Shown here piece after piece: positions 1-9,900 of a DNA stretch of 64,000 nucleotides. The DNA is taken from NCBI RefSeq assembly GCF_036017915.1, contig NZ_CP107929.1, positions 992,001 through 1,056,000 of the forward strand, read 5' to 3'. Position numbers and translations under genes: made by a program. Origin of the DNA: Micromonospora sp. NBC_00421 (lineage in GTDB: Bacteria > Actinomycetota > Actinomycetes > Mycobacteriales > Micromonosporaceae). Below the pieces are notes generated by a model. It was given only the letters and a program-made list of their open reading frames with translations, ran no database searches and had not been told where the DNA came from. Position 1 is the first letter of the stretch. Each line of letters opens with the position of its first letter.

Positions 1-816
1 CAGGACCAGGCAGCCCGAACTCGCCGGCAGGAGGGGCCGCACCTGCTCGACCGCGTGGGCGTTGTCCAGCACCACCAGCATCCGGCGGTCGTAGAGCAGG
101 GAACGGTAGAGTGCGATGCGCGCCGCGGCGGTCGCGGGAAGCTGTCCGGCCGACACGCCGAGGGCGGTCAGGAAGTCCCGCACGACCGCGTCGGGGGACA
201 TCGGCGGCCCGTCCGGATCACACCCGCGGAGGTTGACGTACAGCTGCCCGTCGGGGAAGCGACCGGCGACCTGGTGGGCCCAGTGCACGGCCAGTGCGGT
301 CTTCCCCACCCCGGCCATGCCGCCGACGACCGCGACCACCGCGCAGCCGGCCGGTACGTCCTGCGCGATCACCGCGTCCAACGCGGCCAGCTCGGACGTT
401 CGGCCGCTGAGGTGGGACACGGCGGGCGGCAGCTGGTGCGGTACGACCGGCGGGCACGGCTCGGGCGGAGCCGGTTGGTAGATCCGCAGTGTCTCGGAGG
501 GCTGGATCTTCCGGCAGCTGAACGCGTGTTCGACAGCGCTGTAACGGGGCCGCCAGAACTCCTCCACGCCGGTGGTCAACGACAGCTGGGCCAACTGCCC
601 GCGATCGGCGCTGTATTTTCGGACGGCTTCCACGAGCCCCTTGACCACGTCCCAGTCGGGCAGCCGGCGAACCTGTCCGGACAGGATCGCTCCCAGCTGA
701 CTCTTGCTGATGCCCACCCGGGCGGCCAGGTCACGCAGGCTGGGGCCGCCCGCTTGGAGTCGGAGTTGCCGTAGGTCCAGGCACAGGTGCTCTAGCGACT
801 GAAGCGACAGGTCCAT
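1..816 (-). CDS. XRE/NB-ARC transcriptional regulator, N-terminal part (runs off window)
   Basis: Reading the minus strand from ATG at 816 gives 272 codons open to the window edge. Residues about 8-70 form an XRE-type helix-turn-helix (SLRDLAARVGISKSQLGAIL). A linker follows, then an NB-ARC/AAA ATPase domain with Walker A GMAGVGKTAL and Walker B RMLVVLDNA. Proteins of this kind are ATP-dependent regulators common in actinomycete secondary-metabolite clusters, often continuing into TPR repeats that would lie outside the window. It is the first gene beyond the minus arm of the peptide cluster and is a candidate pathway regulator. The palindrome TGTCCGGACA occurs inside its coding region (674-683) and upstream (910-919), which suggests autoregulation. 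The C-terminus is not visible. Confidence 0.85.
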   Translation of the reverse strand, partial: MDLSLQSLEHLCLDLRQLRLQAGGPSLRDLAARVGISKSQLGAILSGQVRRLPDWDVVKGLVEAVRKYSADRGQLAQLSLTTGVEEFWRPRYSAVEHAFSCRKIQPSETLRIYQPAPPEPCPPVVPHQLPPAVSHLSGRTSELAALDAVIAQDVPAGCAVVAVVGGMAGVGKTALAVHWAHQVAGRFPDGQLYVNLRGCDPDGPPMSPDAVVRDFLTALGVSAGQLPATAAARIALYRSLLYDRRMLVVLDNAHAVEQVRPLLPASSGCLVL

Positions 817-1120
817 GGCATCGCGGCCTCCTATGTCCGATGCTGTAGAACGCTCGGAGCGACTGACCCACGCGATCGCCTGCGTGTGCAAACGTCGATG
901 TCCGGCGCCTGTCCGGACATCGAATCACACGTGCGTGCCCAACGTGAATGCTTGTCCGGCTGAAGTGTTCCCACACACGGCGGACGGTTTCGACCTACGG
1001 GCGAGGACCCGACCCGCACCGGCGATTGTGCGGGCGCCGGCCGGAGGACGTTCCGCAGGCGGCCGCCGTCCGGGCCGGTTCTCCCACCAGCGAAGGGGCC
1101 GCGTGCCCCGCCTACGCGGA
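817..1120. other. Intergenic region upstream of the XRE/NB-ARC regulator
   Basis: About 300 bases lie between the regulator start and the exporter terminator. No convincing gene is present; the short open frames here have atypical composition. The stretch carries several copies of TGTCCGG or TGTCCGA (near 833, 899, 910 and 953) and one inverted repeat, so it probably holds the regulator's promoter and operator sites. Confidence 0.5.
896..922. promoter_or_regulatory. Inverted repeat, candidate operator of the XRE/NB-ARC regulator
   Basis: The arms CGATGTCCGG (896-905) and CCGGACATCG (913-922) are perfect inverse complements separated by seven bases. The right arm overlaps a TGTCCGGACA palindrome that recurs at 674-683. 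It lies about 80-105 bases upstream of the regulator start, and no T-run follows, so an operator is more likely than a terminator. Confidence 0.4.
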
Positions 1121-1151
1121 AGCTGACCCCGAGGACGTTTCGGGGTCAGCT
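1121..1151 (-). terminator. Rho-independent-type hairpin after the MFS exporter gene
   Basis: A perfect 12-bp stem (AGCTGACCCCGA / TCGGGGTCAGCT) with a 7-base loop starts 14 bases past the exporter stop codon. No U-tract is visible, as is usual for actinomycete hairpin terminators. It would end the minus-strand operon that starts at 12233. Confidence 0.7.
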
Positions 1152-1164
1152 CCGTACGCCGTCG

Positions 1165-2478
1165 TCAGGTCTGCCGGGTGGCGGCCTCGGCGTCGGCGAG
1201 CTCGCCCGGGCCGGATCCGTTCTGGTCGGGCTCGGGCGACGACCCGGTCGCCGAGTGGCCGGCCTGCTCGGCCTCGCGGAGTCCTCGCGTCGTCACCCGC
1301 GAGGCGAACACGAGCGCGGCGAGCGTCAACCCGATGCTGGCGCCGATGAACGTGGCCGACGTTCCCCGCCAGTGGGCCAGCGCCCCGCCCAGCAACGCAC
1401 CCAGCGGTACGACGCCGAGCACGATCAGGCGGTAGGCGGCGGTGACCCGGCCCAGCAGCTCGTCGGGTACCGAGGCCTGCCGCAACGTACTGACCACGAT
1501 CTGGTTCATCGCGGTCGCCACCGAGCTGCAGAACAGGAAGATTTCGACGAGGACGACACTGCTGCTGAGGCCGAACGCGGCGTAGGTGGCTGCGGGCACC
1601 AGGGCCGCCAGCCAGGTCACCGGTCCACCGCCGATCGTCCGGACCAGCTTCGGCGCGATCAGTGAGCCGGCGATGGAGCCCACCGCCGGTACCGCGATGA
1701 AGACGCCCCACCAGGCCGGTGTGACGCCGAGCGGCCCGGTCGCCACGAGCACGATCAGACTGCCGGTGGCCGCTCCGAAACCGTTGATCGAGGCGGAGAT
1801 GAATGCCACCCGACGCAGCAGCTTGTGGTTCCAGAAGTAGGACCAGCCGGCCCGGATGCTGCGCACGATGGAGCCGGGGGTGGGCCGGGAGCTGCTGACG
1901 TTGCTCGCCGTCGGCAGCAGCCGGGGCAGCGTGATCAGGGCCAGCGCGGCGATCGCGAACAGCCCGGCGCCGGTGGTGAACACCAACCATGCCGACACCG
2001 CGAACAGCAGGGCGCCCACCGGCGGACCGACGAACGTGTTGATGGCCGACTGGACGGCGAACAGGCGCCCGTTCGCCCGCTCGAGGTCCTTGCGTTCGAC
2101 CAGGCGCGGCGGAACCGTCAACGCCGCGTTGTCGACCATCGTCTCGGCCGCGCCGGAGAGGAACACCGCCAGGTAGAGGATGACGATGCTGTGCAGGTGG
2201 GCGAGCAGCGCCAGGACGAGCAGACCGAACGCGACCGCCCGGAACACGTTGCCGACGACCATGATGAGGCGTCGATCGATGCGGTCGGCGAGCTCACCGG
2301 ACGGCAGGGTGAACAGCAGCCACGGCAGGAAGTTCGCCACGGTCATCCCGCTGATCAGCAGCGGGTCCCGGGTGATCGCCACCGCGAGCAGCGGCATGGC
2401 CGCCGACACCAGGCCGTCAGCCGTGTTCGACAAGCCTTGCGACAACCACAGGCGGTTGAAATTACGCCCCAGGCCCAT
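1165..2478 (-). CDS. MFS exporter (EntS/MFS_3-like)
   Basis: A 437-residue membrane protein with about twelve hydrophobic segments. The N-terminal half contains GELADRIDRRLIMV, the loop 2-3 motif of drug/proton antiporters, and the whole resembles the enterobactin-exporter (MFS_3) branch. The start is taken as ATG 2478 because TTGAGGAG lies at the right distance; a GTG two codons upstream would overlap the ribosome site. It is the last gene of the minus operon, 17 bases after the GNAT gene. Export of the peptide product, giving self-protection, is inferred from context. Confidence 0.85.
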   Translation of the reverse strand: MGLGRNFNRLWLSQGLSNTADGLVSAAMPLLAVAITRDPLLISGMTVANFLPWLLFTLPSGELADRIDRRLIMVVGNVFRAVAFGLLVLALLAHLHSIVILYLAVFLSGAAETMVDNAALTVPPRLVERKDLERANGRLFAVQSAINTFVGPPVGALLFAVSAWLVFTTGAGLFAIAALALITLPRLLPTASNVSSSRPTPGSIVRSIRAGWSYFWNHKLLRRVAFISASINGFGAATGSLIVLVATGPLGVTPAWWGVFIAVPAVGSIAGSLIAPKLVRTIGGGPVTWLAALVPAATYAAFGLSSSVVLVEIFLFCSSVATAMNQIVVSTLRQASVPDELLGRVTAAYRLIVLGVVPLGALLGGALAHWRGTSATFIGASIGLTLAALVFASRVTTRGLREAEQAGHSATGSSPEPDQNGSGPGELADAEAATRQT

Positions 2479-2495
2479 GTGCACTCCTCAACAGG

Positions 2496-3074
2496 TTATC
2501 GAAGGTCTTTACGAATCAGCGCCCGGTGTTTCAGCCTGGGCTCGACGACGGTGAATCCGCAGGCCTCGAACGTGGTGACCCGGCCACGGAAGCTGCGCGG
2601 GTCGATCCGGGTCGCCGGGTCCCGGTCATCCTCGGGATAGGCCTCGATCAGGTCGGCCTTCTCGTCCCGGGCCCACTCCACGGCCCGGTTGATCAGTATC
2701 TGGAGCAGTCCCCGGTGCCGCTGCTCACGCGCCAGGTAGACGCAGACGATGGACCAGATGCGCTCCGGGTCGTCCCCCGGGAGCAGCTTGGCCGCGCGGG
2801 AGGTGCGCAGTCGCGCGAAGCCCAGCCGGGGACCGACCCCGATCCAGCCCACCGGTACCTCGTCGATCGAACCGAGGACTCCGACCCGCTCGCCGGCGGT
2901 GATCAGCTCGGCGAGGCGGTCCCGCCGCGCCGCGGAACGGCATGCGGAGTAGTCCTTGCGCTCCAGTCGGAAGTACTGGCAGAAGCAGTGTTCGACGAGC
3001 CCCTTCGGGCCGAAGAACCGGTCCACCCTGGACCGGTCGCCCGGGCCGACCACGGTTGCCACGAGGTCACTCAC
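2496..3074 (-). CDS. GNAT-family N-acetyltransferase
   Basis: A 192-residue protein with the GNAT acetyl-CoA pyrophosphate loop in REQRHRGLLQILINRAV (about residues 116-132) and a late strand pattern FEACGFTVVEP typical of the fold. It starts at GTG 3074 behind GGAGAGAAGGA. It sits 30 bases after the P450 gene and 17 bases before the exporter in the same operon. Possible roles are acetylation of a free amine of the peptide or of the reactive product as self-resistance. The substrate cannot be read from the sequence. Confidence 0.75.
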   Translation of the reverse strand: MSDLVATVVGPGDRSRVDRFFGPKGLVEHCFCQYFRLERKDYSACRSAARRDRLAELITAGERVGVLGSIDEVPVGWIGVGPRLGFARLRTSRAAKLLPGDDPERIWSIVCVYLAREQRHRGLLQILINRAVEWARDEKADLIEAYPEDDRDPATRIDPRSFRGRVTTFEACGFTVVEPRLKHRALIRKDLR

Positions 3075-3104
3075 GCGTCCTTCTCTCCGCGGCGTTGGTG
3101 CCGC

Positions 3105-4316
3105 CTATCTCCAGCTGACCGAGAGCGGCAGGCTCACGACGCCGTTCAGGAAGTTCGACACGAGATGCCTGGGCTCACCAGCAAGGGAAACGGATCGCAC
3201 GCTCTCGCGCCAGAGATCGAAGAATGTTTTCATGCCGGCGATGGCCACATGCTGGCCGATGCACCGGTGAACACCGAAGCCGAACGCGGTGTGCTGGTTC
3301 GGGGACCGGTCGGGGACGAACCGGAACGGCTCCGGGAACACCTCTTCGTCGCGGTTCGCCGAGCCGAGCCACGCGGTGACCAACGACTCCGCCGGGACCT
3401 CGGTTCCGGCGAGCGTCACGTCGCCGGTGGTACGCCGCAGCACGTGGTTGATCGGGCTGGCCCACCGCAGTGCCTCGTCGACGAACTTCTGTTCCGTGCG
3501 TTCCTGGCAGGTGAACCAGGACCACAGGTCGTCGTCGCCGGCCAGCAGGATCAGCATCTGATTGATCGTCTGGGGTATGGTCGGGTTCGCCCCCATCAGG
3601 AACGCGTAAGCGTTGAGCAGGGCGACGTCCCGGCCCGGGTCCTCCACCACGCCGGCGGTCCGCGGACACCGGCCGATCACCGAGTCACCCGCCGGAGCGT
3701 CTTCCAGGACGTCCCCGAGCACGGTCATGATCGTCGTGTGGGCCTCGAAGAGGTTGAGACGACGTTGGTACGCCGATTCGCCGGCGTCCGTTCCGCCCAT
3801 CGCGCGTACGGTCGCCCGGCCGGTGACCGGCCACTCACTCGTGGGAATGCCCATCAGCGCGCCGGTGACCGTCATCGGCAGGGTGACCATGTCCGCACAG
3901 AAGTCGAACGATTCACGGCCCCGGATGGTGTCGAACAACTCTCGCATGCGCTCGTCGATCCCCTGCGCGAGCCGCTGCGTCGCCGGCACCGTCATCAGCG
4001 GGGTGAAGATGCGCTTGAGTTCGGAGTGGACCGGGGGGTCGGTGAGGTGGATCGCCGCCCCGGCCGCGACGTCCCCGTCGCCGCGCACGCTGAGCATCGT
4101 GCTGTACGCCGAGGAGAACGCCGTGTGGTTGCTCAGCACCTCCCGGACGTCGGCGTGCCGCACAGCCGCGAAGAACTCCTGCCCGTCGGGGGTGACCTGG
4201 CGGTGGAGTCCGCCGCGCGCGCGCATCTCCCGCCACGCCGCGTGCATGCCCTGGTCCGAATACCGCGACTCGTCGTAGAGTTCCGCCGCTCCGGGAGTGT
4301 CGAGATCGACTCGCAT
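3105..4316 (-). CDS. Cytochrome P450 with unusual I-helix
   Basis: A 403-residue bacterial P450. The heme loop FGFGVHRCIG (Cys352) and the K-helix EALR (281-284) are intact. The I-helix reads FLMGANPTIPQT (239-250): the Thr is kept, but the usual acidic residue before it is Pro245. This disrupts the acid-alcohol pair used for oxygen activation and is seen in some P450s with atypical chemistry or carrier-bound substrates. The ATG overlaps the preceding stop as TGATG, so it is translationally coupled to the thioesterase/dehydrogenase gene. Oxidation of a carrier-bound or released peptide residue is the likely job; the exact reaction is unknown. Confidence 0.88.
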   Translation of the reverse strand: MRVDLDTPGAAELYDESRYSDQGMHAAWREMRARGGLHRQVTPDGQEFFAAVRHADVREVLSNHTAFSSAYSTMLSVRGDGDVAAGAAIHLTDPPVHSELKRIFTPLMTVPATQRLAQGIDERMRELFDTIRGRESFDFCADMVTLPMTVTGALMGIPTSEWPVTGRATVRAMGGTDAGESAYQRRLNLFEAHTTIMTVLGDVLEDAPAGDSVIGRCPRTAGVVEDPGRDVALLNAYAFLMGANPTIPQTINQMLILLAGDDDLWSWFTCQERTEQKFVDEALRWASPINHVLRRTTGDVTLAGTEVPAESLVTAWLGSANRDEEVFPEPFRFVPDRSPNQHTAFGFGVHRCIGQHVAIAGMKTFFDLWRESVRSVSLAGEPRHLVSNFLNGVVSLPLSVSWR

Positions 4317-6919
4317 CAGCACCTCTCCTTGCCTGACAGGGGGTCGAGCAGCCCGATGTTCTCCGCGCAGCGCATGTAGAAGCACGACGCGACCGACCAC
4401 TCCGTGATGCCTCGGGCGCCCATGACCTGCATCGCGGCGCGTAGGAGGCGGACCATCGCGTCCTGCTGGACCAGCTCGAACCGCCGGAGCGCGCTCTCGT
4501 CCAGTTGCGCCGCCGTGTTCGCGATCTCGTACAGGCGCGTGCCCACCGCGTGCATCTCGGCGTACGACCGCACGAGCGGGAACATCAACGCGTCGAGGTC
4601 GACGAGGCGCCGGCCGAACTGCTCGCGGCCGGACGCGTGCTCCCAGGCCGTGCGGAACAGCCCGACGCCGAGGCCCAGCACGTACGCCGCGTGGCGTACC
4701 CGGTCCTGGCGGGAACCGGTCGGACCGGGCCGGTAGGCGTTCTCGTAACCGAGGTACCCGAGGCTCAGGCTGATCGCGCACCCGGCGGTGAGGCCGAGCC
4801 CGAGACCGCCCTCGTCCTCGGGGCGTTCCATCCGGTCGAATCCCAGCTCGGCCAGGGTGTCCGCCAGCGCCGTGCGGCGGGTCGGCGAGTAGGCGAACAA
4901 GGGCTGCGCCCGGATGCCGGCGCCGACCGGTTCGAGGACCTCCACCAGGGTGTCGACCAACTCCGGCCCGAAGCGTCGGGGGATCTCGCGACAGCGGCGG
5001 GAGTACTCCTCGCCGAGGTCCACCTTGATGGTGGACAGCATGATCTCCGACGAGCCGGCCGAGAGGGTGAGCCCGGGCGACTCGGTGAGTCCGGAGTACA
5101 GCTCCTCGCGGACGAGGTCGTCTAGGTCGGTCCGGTCTGCGAGCGTCCGCCAACGACGGAGTACCTCGTGCCCGACCTGCTGGCAGGTCTCGCTCGTGTA
5201 CAGCTTGGCCACGGCGGTGTCGGTCGCCGCGACATCGGGGCGCAGGAACACCTCGGTCGCCGCGCGCGCCACCGTGGTGGCGCACTCGACCTGTCCCTCG
5301 AGCAGTTGGAGGTCGTCGGGTCGGCCGGTCGCCGCACGGAGCGCGGTCAGCCACCGGGCCGCCCGGACGACGTGGTCGATGCCGGTGCGTTCGATGGCCA
5401 GGGCACCGTCGAGCAGCCCCCACCCGCGGCCGTCCGCACCGATCCGCCGCCAGCTGTCGACCTCGACGTCGCGGAACGTCACCCGGCACATGCGCTCGGG
5501 CTGGATCGTGTCGACGAGCTCGACGGTCACGCCGGGTGCGGCCAGGTCGACGACGAAGAGGGTGATGCCGTCGTACTTGTTGCCGTCCGCCCCGGTGCGC
5601 GCGGCCACCAACGCGGAACCCGAGATGTCGCTGTAGATGCTGTACACCTTGACGCCGTTGATGACGTACCGGTCGCCGCGGCGCTCGGCCCGCGTCCGGA
5701 GCGCGGCGAGGTCGCTGCCCGCGCCCGGCTCGCTGTAGAGCACGGTGGCGAACTCCTCGCCCCGGCTGATCCGCGGGAGCAGCTCGCGTTTCAGCCGGTC
5801 GGAGCCGGATTTCAGCACGAAGTAGCCGACGATCTGCACGGTGAGCGCGTACACGAGGTCGGGCAGACCGGTCGCGATGAACCGCTCGAACAGCTCGACG
5901 GCCACCCGCGTCGACGTGCCCGAGCCGCCCAGCTCGCGCGGCCAGTCCGGGGTGAGCAGACCACGCCGGCCGAGTTCCCGGTACGCCTCGGCGATGGCTC
6001 GCCCGTCCATCCGCCGGGACCGGATCACGAGGTCGCGCCACCGGGGCGTGTCGATCAGCTCGGTCAGCGACGCGAACAGATCGGGCGCGACGTTCCCGTG
6101 GTCCGTGCCCGTGTCCGCGACGGTGCCCGTAGTCGCAAGACCGTATCGGATGGTCTTTTCGATGGCGGCCAGGTTCTCGGGATCGTTGAGCAGGTCGTAG
6201 TGTCCACCGGCCAGGTCCTGGAAGTCGACGTCGCCCGAGGTCGTCTCCCGCCAGTCCGACTTGGAGGACTCCGTGGCGCGGATCGAGACGATGTCGAGAT
6301 CGCCGGGTGTGGGCCACCAGGTGCCGATGAGACGGGAGTTGTGCGCGAAGATCTCGAAGCGCTCCGAGAACGTCTCCATGTCCATGCCCAGGGCCTCGGC
6401 GGCCGCCGTCGGCGAGTCGGACCGCCACTCGCCGGCCTGACCGCCCGACCTCAGCGCGTCGCCGACGAACTCCCGCAGCCGCCTGCTCGGCGTGGGCTCC
6501 TCGTATTCTCTGAACCGCCACGTCGAGTCGAGCAGGACCACCTTCGGGCGGATGCCCTGTCGTGCCAGCAGGCAGGCGATCTCCCAGGCGAGAGCGCCGC
6601 CGAAGGACCAGCCGCACACCACGTCGACGTCGGGACACCGGTCGCCGAAGCCCGCGACGTACCGCCGCGCGAGTTCCTGTATCGACGGGGCCGGCTCCCC
6701 GTCGACGAGGACCTCCAGCGACGCCTCCAGTCCGACGCACCGGTAGTCGCGCAGTCTCCGCACCAGCGGCTGGAGCGCGAGGAGGCTGCCGCCGACCGGA
6801 TGTGCGAACAGGAGGACCCGCTCGGCGTGTTCGAGTTGACTCATCTCGACGAGGCCGGGTACGCCGGTCGCCGTCGACCTCGTACCGAGGTAGGTGCTGA
6901 GGCGCTTGCTGTGATTCAT
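4316..6919 (-). CDS. Thioesterase - acyl-CoA dehydrogenase - partial acyl-CoA dehydrogenase fusion
   Basis: An 867-residue protein with three parts. Residues about 33-260 are a type I/II-like thioesterase (GWSFGGA with Ser105, and LAGGHYDL with His240). Residues about 285-645 are a complete acyl-CoA dehydrogenase, including the flavin/substrate segment YSEPGAGSDLA (395-405). Residues about 650-867 are a second dehydrogenase with the N-terminal helices and the C-terminal helical domain (SGREQFGRRL, QVMGARGITE) but without the middle beta domain. The gene follows the NRPS by six bases. Dehydrogenases of this family desaturate carrier-bound amino acids (for example proline to pyrrole). Here desaturation of an assembly-line residue plus chain release is inferred. 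The azabicycle of azinomycin-type compounds carries a dehydroamino acid, which would fit. Confidence 0.85.
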   Translation of the reverse strand: MNHSKRLSTYLGTRSTATGVPGLVEMSQLEHAERVLLFAHPVGGSLLALQPLVRRLRDYRCVGLEASLEVLVDGEPAPSIQELARRYVAGFGDRCPDVDVVCGWSFGGALAWEIACLLARQGIRPKVVLLDSTWRFREYEEPTPSRRLREFVGDALRSGGQAGEWRSDSPTAAAEALGMDMETFSERFEIFAHNSRLIGTWWPTPGDLDIVSIRATESSKSDWRETTSGDVDFQDLAGGHYDLLNDPENLAAIEKTIRYGLATTGTVADTGTDHGNVAPDLFASLTELIDTPRWRDLVIRSRRMDGRAIAEAYRELGRRGLLTPDWPRELGGSGTSTRVAVELFERFIATGLPDLVYALTVQIVGYFVLKSGSDRLKRELLPRISRGEEFATVLYSEPGAGSDLAALRTRAERRGDRYVINGVKVYSIYSDISGSALVAARTGADGNKYDGITLFVVDLAAPGVTVELVDTIQPERMCRVTFRDVEVDSWRRIGADGRGWGLLDGALAIERTGIDHVVRAARWLTALRAATGRPDDLQLLEGQVECATTVARAATEVFLRPDVAATDTAVAKLYTSETCQQVGHEVLRRWRTLADRTDLDDLVREELYSGLTESPGLTLSAGSSEIMLSTIKVDLGEEYSRRCREIPRRFGPELVDTLVEVLEPVGAGIRAQPLFAYSPTRRTALADTLAELGFDRMERPEDEGGLGLGLTAGCAISLSLGYLGYENAYRPGPTGSRQDRVRHAAYVLGLGVGLFRTAWEHASGREQFGRRLVDLDALMFPLVRSYAEMHAVGTRLYEIANTAAQLDESALRRFELVQQDAMVRLLRAAMQVMGARGITEWSVASCFYMRCAENIGLLDPLSGKERC

Positions 6920-6925
6920 GCCGGC

Positions 6926-9900
6926 CTACTCGCTTGCCAGGAGTCGGGCCACGTCTTCTTCGCTCATCTGCTCGATGGCCTGCTCGAGCTCCGCGGGCGA
7001 CAGGCTGGCCAGCCGGGCCCGCTCGACCTCCAGAGCCATGCTCTGCACGCTCGAGTCGTTGAAGAACACGACCAGGGAGATCGTCGTGGAGAACAGTTTC
7101 TTGATCTTCGACATCAGCTGGACGGCCTGGAGGCTCGTCCCGCCCAGGTCGAAGAAGCTGGCCGTCTTGGAGAAGTCGACGCGGCCCAGGATCGGCCCGA
7201 ACGCCTCGGTGAGCATCGTGCGTTCGATGTCGTTGAGCTGCTCCACGGGCGTGGACTCGGCGGCGGCGTCGACGCTGACGGCGGGCAGCGCCCGCTCGTC
7301 GATCTTCCCGCTCGCGTTGATCGGCAGCTCGTCCATGATCACGAAGCTGCTGGGCCGCATCGTGGACACGAGGCGCTTGCGGCAGTGTTCCCGCAGCACC
7401 GCCTCGGAGACGGTGCCGCCCGCCCCGGTCGCGCAGTACGCCACGACCCGCTTCTGATCCCCGTCCGGCCGGACCTGTACGTACACGTTCTTGATCCCGT
7501 CGGCGGCGCGGAGCACGCTCTCGATCTCGCCGATCTCGATCCGTACACCATTGATCTTGACCTGTCGGTCGAGCCGCCCGACGTACACGAGTTCGCCGCT
7601 GCCGTTGAGCCGAGCCAGATCGCCGGACAGGTAGACCCGGGCCGTCGGATCGGGACCGATCGGGTCCGGGATGAACTTCTTCCGGTTGTCCTCGTCCCGG
7701 CGCCAGTAGCCCGACGTCAGTCCGACTCCGCCGAGCGCAAGCTGTCCGATGACCCCCTGGGGCACCGGCCGGTGGTGGTCGTCCAGCACGTACGCCGTGT
7801 GGTTGTCCATCGGCCCGCCCATGGGCAGGGCACCCGGCGACAGCGGCTCCCGCAACTCCTTGACGATGCTGGTGACGGTGCACTCGGTCACGCCGTATCC
7901 GTTGAAGATCCGGCGGCCCTTGCCCCACGCCCGGACGAGCTCGTGGGAGAACGCCTCGCCGCCGACGAACACGATGCGCAGGTCCTGCAGCGGTGCCGGA
8001 TCGAGCAGCTTCATCACCGACGGGGGCAGGTCGGTCACGGTGATCCGGCGCTCCTGCAGGAACTGCTGGACATCCGGCATGCTCAGCCGCTGACCGGACG
8101 GTACGAGGTGGAGCGACGCGCCGCTGAGCAACGCACCGAACATCTCGAAGATCGAGACGTCGAACCCGCAGGACGCGTAACCGAGGACCCGGTCGTCGGG
8201 GGAGAGCTCGAACAGCGTCCGCACGTTGCGGATGAAGCCGAGGATGTTGTCGTGGCTGATGAGCACGCCCTTGGGCGTTCCCGTGCTGCCCGAGGTGTAC
8301 ATCAGGTAGGCGGTCGCGTCCTCGCCGCGGGCCACCTCCGGTCGCCCGGCGGGGGGCTCGGCGTCGGCCGGCAACCGCCGTTCCAGTGCCGGTGAGATCC
8401 CGGCCGTGGTCGCGTCGCAGATCACCTGCAACAGGTCGGCGTCGTTGATGATCGCCTCGATCCGGCCGCGTGGGTTCATCGCGTCGATCGGGACGTAGAC
8501 CGCGCCCAGTGACATGAGGGCCAGCACGGCCGCCGGGAAGTCGGGCGACGGTTCGAGCGCGACGCCCACCCGGCTGCCGGCGCCGACCCCGGCCGCGCTC
8601 AGGTGGGCGCGCAGTTGGTCGACCCGGCGCAGCAGCTGTCCGTAGGTCAGCTGCGCGGTGGGGGTGCTGACCGCCACGCGGTGCTCGTGCTCGTCGACGA
8701 CGTCGCGGAAGTGCGCGAACACGCTGCCGGTGGGCGCCGGCGTCCGGGTGCCGACGCCGAGGTGGCCCTGTAGCGCCCGGGCCTCCTCGTCGGAGTCCCA
8801 GAGCCGCTGCATGCTGACGTCCGGCGCGGCCAGCGCCCGGCGGAGGAACCCGACGAACGCCCGCTGCATGGCCTGGATCGTCGCCAGGTCGAAGATGTCG
8901 GTGTTGTAGACGGTGTTGACGTCCAGGTCCTCGTCGGCCTGGTTGAGCGTCCACTGCTGGAAGAACTTCGCGCGCGTCGTCTCGGGCAGGATGCCGGTCA
9001 GCGAGACGCCGTCGAGGAGCTGGAGCTGGTCGGTCCACTCGTTGATCGTCAGCGTGTACTGCAGCAGCGTCGACCGGGAGGAGTCCCGCTGGACGTTCGT
9101 GTGCGCGACGATCTCCTCGAGCGGAAGGTAGCCGTGCGCCTGGGCGCCGCGCAACCGCTGCTGGACCCGCGCCAGGCACTCCTGGAACGTCTCGTCCGGT
9201 GCGACCGGGCAACGCAGCGGCATCATGTTGATGAAGAAGCCGATGGTCCGTTCGGTCTCGATCTCGCCGCGGTTCGCGTTGGGCATCCCGAAGATGACGT
9301 CCTCGGATCCTGAGTACCGGTGGTACACGCAGGCCATCGCCGTCGCGTACACCGTCGCCGGCGTGGTGGACAGGGCCAGGGCGAGGCGCTTGACGTCGGC
9401 CGCGACCCCCTTCCAGCTGCTCGTCTCCGAGCTGCCGGCGTAGGTCGCGTCGGGTGGCAGCGGACGGTCGCCGGGAATGTCCATGACCTCGACGTCGCGC
9501 AGGGTCTCCGTCCAGTAGTCGACGCTGGCCTGCCAGGCCCCGGCCTGCAGGCGCTTGCGCTGCCACGCGCTGAAGTCGGCGAACTGGACGGCCGGTGGTT
9601 CGATCTCCGGCGCGACACCGACCCGACGGGCGTTGTACTCCCGCACGAGTTCGTCGAAGAAGACCGCCGACGACACACCGTCGAAGATGATGTGGTGGAA
9701 GACCACGCTGAGGAAGTGAAGGTCATCACGCACGGTGATCAGATCGAACTTCCACAGTGGAAACGTCGTCAACGTGAAGCGGGTCTCGGCGCGTTCGACG
9801 AGGATCCGGTTCGCTTCGGTCTCGGAGTCCGCGTACGACCGCTCGACGGCGACCTCGGGATTCTCGACGATTCCCTGGAAGTACTGGTCGTTCTCGACGA

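Noticed and set aside
5168..8395. 1075-residue open frame on the plus strand
   Set aside because: Antisense to the minus-strand NRPS and dehydrogenase fusion; no domain motifs, Arg/Gly/Asp-rich shadow composition.
3105..9566. 2153-residue open frame on the minus strand
   Set aside because: Only its end (from 4316) is the P450. The rest is an alternative frame through the NRPS and the thioesterase/dehydrogenase gene, kept open by high GC.
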